NCBI GenBank assembly: GCA_002307145.1
Contig: DBTR01000016.1
Span: 5,390 to 14,767, forward strand
Source: Rhodospirillum sp. UBA1311
Lineage (GTDB): Bacteria; Pseudomonadota; Alphaproteobacteria; Rhodospirillales; Rhodospirillaceae
Length of the DNA stretch: 9,378 nt
Reading direction: 5' to 3'
The translations under genes were made by a program, and so were the position numbers. Positions 5,326 through 9,378 of the stretch are shown one piece after another. The stretch's first letter is position 1. Each line of letters opens with the position of its first letter. The notes below the pieces were generated by a model. The model searched no databases. It was not told the DNA's origin and saw only the letters and a program-made list of their open reading frames with translations.

Positions 5326-6867
5326 ATGTTCCGTACGGTTCGCAATACGGTCCGGCTTTTGACCATCGCGCGGGTCCTGGCCCGGCACGATGCGTTGTTC
5401 CTCCTCGACACCCTACCCTTCACCCGCCGCGTCGCGGTCGTCGCGCAACGCCTCAGCAACCGCAGCGCCCCGGGCCGCCCGGGCGAGCGCTTGGCGCGCG
5501 CGCTGGTCGAGCTGGGGCCGTCGTTCATCAAGTTCGGCCAGGCGCTCTCGACCCGCGCCGATCTCGTCGGCGACGCGATCGCCGCCGACCTCTCGATGCT
5601 CCAGGACCGGATCGCGCCATTCCCGTTCGCCGACGTCGAGCGCATCCTGACCGAAGAACTGGACGGCCCGATCCCGCAATTCTTCGCCGAGTTCGACCCG
5701 GTGCCGATCGCCGCCGCCTCGGTGGCGCAGGTCCACCGCGCGGTGACCAAGGACGGCCGCACCGTCGCGGTCAAGGTCAGCCGCCCGGGAGTCGAGGCTG
5801 CGTTCGAGCAGGACGTCGACCTGCTCTACTGGCTCGCCGAGATCACCGACCGCACCCAGCCCGGCCTGCGCCGCCTGCGCCTGCGCGAAAGCGTCACCGC
5901 CTTCGCCGACACCGTCGCGATGGAAATGGACCTGCGCTTCGAGGCCGCCGCCGCCTCGGAACTCGACGAAAACTTCGCCGACGACGACACCTTCCGCGTT
6001 CCCCCGGTCCTCTGGCCGCTCACCGCCAAGCGGGTGCTGACCACCGCCTGGATCGAGGGCATCCCGATCGACGAACGCGACGCGCTCGCCGCCGCCGGGT
6101 TCCCGCCGCAGGTCATCGCCGAACGCGCCGCCCGCGCGTTCTTCAAGATGGTCTTCACCGACGGCTTCTTCCACGGCGACATGCACCCCGGCAACCTCTT
6201 CGTCGGACCGTCGGGCGAGATCATCGCGGTCGACTTCGGCATCATGGGACGGGTCGACAAGGCCACCCGCCGCTACCTCGGCGAGATGTTGCTGGCGTTC
6301 CTGAACGGCGACTACCGCCGCGTCGCCGAAATCCATTTCGAGGCGGGCTACGTCCCCGCCGACCGCTCGGTCGACATGTTCGCCCAGGCGAGCCGCTCGA
6401 TCGCCGAGCCGATCCTCGGCCTGCCCGCATCCGACGTCTCGGTGGCGCGCCTGCTCGCGCAGTTGTTCAAGGTGACGGAAACCTTCGGCATGGAGGTCCA
6501 GCCCCAGCTCCTGGTGCTGCAGAAGACCATGCTCACCGCCGAAGGCATCGGCCGGGGCCTCTGCCCCGAGGTCAACTTCTGGGAACTCGCCCGGCCGCTG
6601 ATCGAGGAGTGGATGATCCAGAACGTCTCCGCCCCCGCCAAGGTTCGCCGCAGCCTCGAAGGCGCGCTCGACGCGGCGCAGCGCCTGCCCGACATCGTCC
6701 GCCGCGCCGACCGCATCGCCCGCGAAATCTCCGAGGGCGGGGTCAAGCTCCACCCGGACACCGTGCGCGCCCTGTTCGACCGCCGCCACCGCACCTCGGC
6801 AATCCAGACCTGGATGCCCTGGGTGCTGATCGTGGCGCTCAGCGCGGTTCTGCTTCTGCGCCATTGA
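5326..6867 (+). CDS. ubiB: ubiquinone biosynthesis ABC1/ADCK-family protein kinase-like UbiB
   Basis: UbiB is an atypical kinase-like ATPase of the inner membrane needed for ubiquinone synthesis. It probably acts on lipid intermediates rather than phosphorylating proteins. The product is 513 residues. The family KxGQ motif is KFGQ (69-72), followed by STRADLVG (75-82). The Ala-rich nucleotide loop is PIAAASVAQVH (127-137), the VAVKV lysine is Lys150, the catalytic segment is HGDMHPGN (283-290), and the metal-binding DFG is at 303-305. A hydrophobic C-terminal segment (about 497-511) is a likely membrane anchor. The gene starts 1 nt after ubiE. 63 bp separate it from coaBC. Confidence 0.97.
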   Translation: MFRTVRNTVRLLTIARVLARHDALFLLDTLPFTRRVAVVAQRLSNRSAPGRPGERLARALVELGPSFIKFGQALSTRADLVGDAIAADLSMLQDRIAPFPFADVERILTEELDGPIPQFFAEFDPVPIAAASVAQVHRAVTKDGRTVAVKVSRPGVEAAFEQDVDLLYWLAEITDRTQPGLRRLRLRESVTAFADTVAMEMDLRFEAAAASELDENFADDDTFRVPPVLWPLTAKRVLTTAWIEGIPIDERDALAAAGFPPQVIAERAARAFFKMVFTDGFFHGDMHPGNLFVGPSGEIIAVDFGIMGRVDKATRRYLGEMLLAFLNGDYRRVAEIHFEAGYVPADRSVDMFAQASRSIAEPILGLPASDVSVARLLAQLFKVTETFGMEVQPQLLVLQKTMLTAEGIGRGLCPEVNFWELARPLIEEWMIQNVSAPAKVRRSLEGALDAAQRLPDIVRRADRIAREISEGGVKLHPDTVRALFDRRHRTSAIQTWMPWVLIVALSAVLLLRH

Positions 6868-6917
6868 CCGCGCCCGCATCGACCTTTACATCCCACCTCG
6901 CGTCCGGTATCCACATC

Positions 6918-6933
6918 GAGGGACGGTTAATTG
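6918..6933 (+). promoter_or_regulatory. ribosome-binding site that selects a TTG start for coaBC
   Basis: GAGGGA (6918-6923) is followed after 7 nt by TTG (6931-6933), which is in frame with coaBC. The in-frame ATG 18 nt further on (6949) has no comparable purine stretch at the right distance. The spacing therefore favours TTG initiation, although the ATG fits the family N-terminus equally well. Confidence 0.55.
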
Positions 6934-8148
6934 ACGGACATTGAACACATGCTCGCCGGGAAAAAGGTTTTCCTGATCATCGCGGGCGGCATAGCCGCCT
7001 ACAAAAGCCTCGACCTGATCCGCCGCCTGCAGGACCAGGGCGCGACGGTGCGATGTTGTTTGACCGAAAACGGCAAGCAGTTCGTCACCCCGATGGCGGT
7101 CTCCGCCCTCTCCCAGGGCCCGGTCTACACCGACCAGTTCTCGCTGAAAGACGAAAGCGAGATGGGCCACATCGAACTTTCCCGGCAGTCCGACATCCTC
7201 GTCGTCGCCCCCGCCACCGCCAACATCCTGGCGCGCATGGCCGCCGGCATCGCCGACGAACTCGCCACCACCCTGATCCTCGCCACCGACAAGCCGGTGC
7301 TGGTCGCGCCCGCGATGAACGTGCGGATGTGGCTCCATGCCGCCACCCAGGCCAACGTCGCGACGCTGAAAAGCCGGGGCATCGCCTTCGTCGGGCCGGA
7401 AGACGGCGCGATGGCGTGCAACGAATTCGGTCCCGGCCGCCTCGCCGAGGTGCCCGAAATCGTCAAGGCGATCGTCGGCGTGGTCAACCCGCGCCGCCCG
7501 CTCGCCGGTCGCCACGCCCTGGTCACCAGCGGCCCCACCGTCGAGCCGATCGACCCGGTGCGCTTCATCGCGAACCGCTCGTCGGGCAAGCAGGGCCACG
7601 CCATCGCCGCCGCGCTCGCAGCACTCGGCGCGCGGGTGACGCTGGTGAGCGGCCCCACCGGCCTCGCCGATCCGGCAGGCGTCGAGGTGGTGCGGATCGA
7701 AACCGCGAAACAGATGCTTGCCGCCTGCGAGGCCGCGCTGCCCGCCGACGTCGCGGTCTGCGCCGCCGCCGTCGCCGACTGGGGCGTCGCGGCCGTCGCC
7801 GGGCAGAAATTGAAGAAGCAGGTCGGTGACCCGCCGCCGACGATCGCCCTCACCGCCAACCCCGACATTCTCGCGACCCTCTCCGCGCCCGGGCCGCATC
7901 GCCCTCGCCTCGTCGTCGGCTTCGCGGCGGAAACCGAAACCGTCGTCGCGCACGCCAAGGCCAAGCGCGCCCGCAAGGGCTGCGACTGGATCCTCGCCAA
8001 CGACGTCTCCGCCGCCACCGGCACCTTCGGCGGCGACCGGAACCAGGTCACCCTGATTTCCGCGACCGGCTGCGATCCCTGGCCCGCGCTCTCGAAGCAG
8101 GCCGTCGCCGCCCGTCTTGCCGATTTGATTGCCGAGGCCCTGTCATGA
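6931..8148 (+). CDS. coaBC: bifunctional phosphopantothenoylcysteine decarboxylase / phosphopantothenate-cysteine ligase
   Basis: CoaBC (Dfp) makes 4'-phosphopantetheine for coenzyme A: CoaB joins cysteine to 4'-phosphopantothenate using CTP and CoaC decarboxylates the product using FMN. The product is 405 residues, normal. The CoaC half (about 8-185) shows GGIAAYKSLDLIRRL (19-33), the catalytic-type His80 in MGHIEL, the flavin-region motif PATAN (94-98), the substrate motif PAMNVRMW (127-134) and Cys163 in MACNEFGPGR. The CoaB half (about 190-405) shows TSGPTVEPIDPVRFIANRSS (199-218), AAAVADW (278-284), a lysine cluster at 293-296, NPDIL (310-314), FAAET (331-335) and ANDVS (356-360). TTG at 6931 is chosen from its ribosome-binding site; the ATG at 6949 would give 399 residues. 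Its stop overlaps the dut start by 4 nt (ATGA), the conserved dfp-dut arrangement, so the pair is probably coupled. Confidence 0.97.
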   Translation: MTDIEHMLAGKKVFLIIAGGIAAYKSLDLIRRLQDQGATVRCCLTENGKQFVTPMAVSALSQGPVYTDQFSLKDESEMGHIELSRQSDILVVAPATANILARMAAGIADELATTLILATDKPVLVAPAMNVRMWLHAATQANVATLKSRGIAFVGPEDGAMACNEFGPGRLAEVPEIVKAIVGVVNPRRPLAGRHALVTSGPTVEPIDPVRFIANRSSGKQGHAIAAALAALGARVTLVSGPTGLADPAGVEVVRIETAKQMLAACEAALPADVAVCAAAVADWGVAAVAGQKLKKQVGDPPPTIALTANPDILATLSAPGPHRPRLVVGFAAETETVVAHAKAKRARKGCDWILANDVSAATGTFGGDRNQVTLISATGCDPWPALSKQAVAARLADLIAEALS

Positions 8149-8612
8149 CCATCATCGCCGTCCCGATCGCCGTTCCCGTCCAGCGCCTCGACCACGCGGG
8201 CGACATGCCGCTGCCGCGCTACCAGACCCCCGGCGCGGCCGCCGTCGACCTGCTCGCCGCGATCGCAGAACCGGTCGAACTGCCGCCCGGCGGCCGCGCC
8301 TTAATCCCCACCGGCATCTGCATCGCCCTGCCGCTCGGCTACGAAGCCCAGGTCCGGCCGCGCTCGGGCCTCGCGCTCAAGCACGGCATCACCGTCCTCA
8401 ATTCCCCCGGCACGATCGACTCGGACTATCGCGGCGAGATCGGCGTAATCCTGATCAACCACGGCAGCGAGCCGTTCACCGTCGCCCGCGGCGAACGCAT
8501 CGCCCAGATGGTCGTCGCGCCGGTCACCCGCATCGTCTGGCAGTCGGTCGGCGCGGCGCTGCCCGAAACCGGGCGCGGCGCGGGCGGCTTCGGCTCCACC
8601 GGCAAGAAATAA
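8145..8612 (+). CDS. dut: deoxyuridine 5'-triphosphate nucleotidohydrolase (dUTPase)
   Basis: Dut hydrolyses dUTP to dUMP and pyrophosphate, keeping uracil out of DNA and feeding dTMP synthesis. The active form is a homotrimer. The product is 155 residues, typical for the trimeric family. All five motifs are present: I PGAAAVDLLA (29-38), II RSGLALKHGI (73-82), III LNSPGTIDSDYRGE (85-98) with the catalytic Asp in TIDSDYRG, IV GERIAQMVV (116-124), and V RGAGGFGSTG (144-153). The ATG shares four bases with the coaBC stop. The next gene begins 16 nt after its stop. Confidence 0.97.
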   Translation: MTIIAVPIAVPVQRLDHAGDMPLPRYQTPGAAAVDLLAAIAEPVELPPGGRALIPTGICIALPLGYEAQVRPRSGLALKHGITVLNSPGTIDSDYRGEIGVILINHGSEPFTVARGERIAQMVVAPVTRIVWQSVGAALPETGRGAGGFGSTGKK

Positions 8613-8628
8613 CGGAGGCGCGCCACCG

Positions 8629-9081
8629 ATGCTCTCTCCCTCCAAGAAGACCCTGTTCGCGATCGAAGCGGTTCTCGACATCGCCTACAACGCCGGCGGC
8701 GAGCCGGTGCAAAGCAGCGAGATCACCGCCCGCCAGGGGATCCCGCGCCGCTACCTCGAACAAACCCTCCAGGCCCTGGTGCGCGCCAACATCCTGATCG
8801 GCGTGCGCGGCCCGCGCGGCGGCTACCGCCTCGCCCGCGAACGCCGCCGGATCAGCGTCGGCGACATCGTCCGCGTCGTCCAGGCGTCCGAAACCCCCTC
8901 GCCGGAGGACGAAATGCCCCACTCCGATATCGGCGTGCTGGTGATCCAGCCGATGTGGGGCGACCTGCAAACCTCGCTGATGGCCGAACTCGACGATCTC
9001 TCGATCGACACCCTCTGCCAGCGCGCAGCCGAAAAAGGCGTGCCCTGCCAGGCCCGAGACCGGCTAAGCTACGATATCTGA
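8629..9081 (+). CDS. Rrf2-family transcriptional regulator, likely sulphur/cysteine related
   Basis: Rrf2 proteins are dimeric winged-helix DNA-binding regulators (IscR, NsrR, CymR, RsrR). The product is 150 residues. The N-terminus has the family helix around KKTLFAIEAVLDIAYN (6-21), a helix-turn-helix region with ITARQGIPRRYLEQTLQALV (32-51), and the wing VRGPRGGYRLARE (59-71). The loop that carries the three Fe-S cysteines in IscR or NsrR (about 88-105 here) has no cysteine. The only two cysteines are Cys130 and Cys140 near the C-terminus. It is therefore unlikely to bind an IscR-type cluster and is closer in design to CymR, which senses cysteine status. GGAGG (8614-8618) precedes the ATG by 10 nt. 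cysK begins 28 nt downstream on the same strand, which supports a role in cysteine synthesis; that role is inference. Confidence 0.93.
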   Translation: MLSPSKKTLFAIEAVLDIAYNAGGEPVQSSEITARQGIPRRYLEQTLQALVRANILIGVRGPRGGYRLARERRRISVGDIVRVVQASETPSPEDEMPHSDIGVLVIQPMWGDLQTSLMAELDDLSIDTLCQRAAEKGVPCQARDRLSYDI

Positions 9082-9109
9082 ACCCGAGCGCCCGATGAAG
9101 GAGCCCGCC

Positions 9110-9378
9110 ATGACCCAGTCCACCCCCGCCGTCGCGTTCCGTGGGCGCGTCTACGACAACGTGCTGGAAACCATCGGCGCAACCCCCCTCGTGCGCCTCA
9201 ATCGCCTCGCCGCCGAAACCGCCTCGGGCGCGGAGATTCTCGCCAAACTCGAATTCTTCAATCCGCTGGCTTCGGTCAAGGACCGCATCGGCGCGGCGAT
9301 GATCGAAGACGCGGAAAAGCGCGGCCTGATCGACGCCGAAACCATCCTCATCGAACCCACCTCGGGCAACACCGGCAT
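9110..9378 (+). CDS. cysK: cysteine synthase A (O-acetylserine sulfhydrylase), 3' end outside window
   Basis: CysK makes cysteine from O-acetylserine and sulphide using pyridoxal phosphate. The window holds 89 full codons of a family usually above 300 residues. Visible motifs are VLETIGATPLVRLNRL (18-33), the pyridoxal-phosphate lysine in ASVKDRIG (54-61; Lys57), and the substrate loop PTSGNTG (83-89). The ATG at 9110 has AAGGAG (9098-9103) 6 nt upstream, an almost ideal ribosome-binding site. An in-frame ATG at 9095 lacks one and is not preferred. The gene follows the Rrf2 regulator by 28 nt with no visible terminator, so it can be co-transcribed with it. CysK versus a close paralogue such as CysM cannot be settled from this fragment, but the ASVKDRIG motif favours CysK. 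Confidence 0.92.
   Translation, partial: MTQSTPAVAFRGRVYDNVLETIGATPLVRLNRLAAETASGAEILAKLEFFNPLASVKDRIGAAMIEDAEKRGLIDAETILIEPTSGNTG

Noticed and set aside
5413..6879. Long open frame antisense to ubiB.
   Set aside because: The composition is biased and without domain motifs, and it lies wholly opposite a clear ubiB with all catalytic motifs.
6907..6915. GTATCCACA, one mismatch from the DnaA box TTATCCACA, between ubiB and coaBC.
   Set aside because: It is a lone site in a short gap between metabolic genes with no second box nearby. Chance is the simplest explanation.

Overview
The window is GC-rich, densely coded bacterial chromosome. The proteins and the gene order (rpsT next to dnaA and dnaN; mutM divergent from ubiE-ubiB-coaBC-dut) suggest an alphaproteobacterium, probably Rhodospirillales-like. 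The taxonomic call is inference from gene content and sequence style, not a database match. I see no rRNA, tRNA, CRISPR array, insertion sequence or phage gene.

Left half, all on the minus strand. In the direction of transcription the order is mutM (formamidopyrimidine-DNA glycosylase), a small exported protein of unknown function, rpsT (ribosomal protein S20) with its own strong sigma70-type promoter and a terminator, dnaA (replication initiator), and dnaN (beta clamp), which runs off the left edge. The two larger gaps here (778-1147 between dnaA and dnaN; 2555-2887 between rpsT and dnaA) hold regulatory-looking structure but no gene. The dnaA-dnaN gap is the richer one: a dnaN promoter candidate whose -35 box is the exact centre of a perfect 9-bp inverted repeat, a group of three small hairpins, and a 68-bp interrupted palindrome.

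Right half, all on the plus strand: ubiE and ubiB (ubiquinone biosynthesis), coaBC (coenzyme A biosynthesis), dut (dUTPase), an Rrf2-family regulator and the start of cysK (cysteine synthase, cut by the right edge). These genes are tightly packed: 1 nt between ubiE and ubiB, a 4-nt ATGA overlap between coaBC and dut, and 16 and 28 nt around the regulator. A 75-bp divergent region with a 17-bp dyad separates the two halves.

Functionally, the left half handles replication initiation, processivity, oxidised-base repair and translation. The right half handles respiratory quinone and cofactor supply, nucleotide-pool sanitation and sulphur assimilation. Most of this is conserved housekeeping sequence, and I found no convincing new multi-gene system. 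The points worth a second look are the regulatory palindromes, the altered MutM zinc finger, a Trp-to-Cys change beside the DnaA arginine finger, and an Rrf2 regulator without the IscR cluster cysteines placed directly before cysK.
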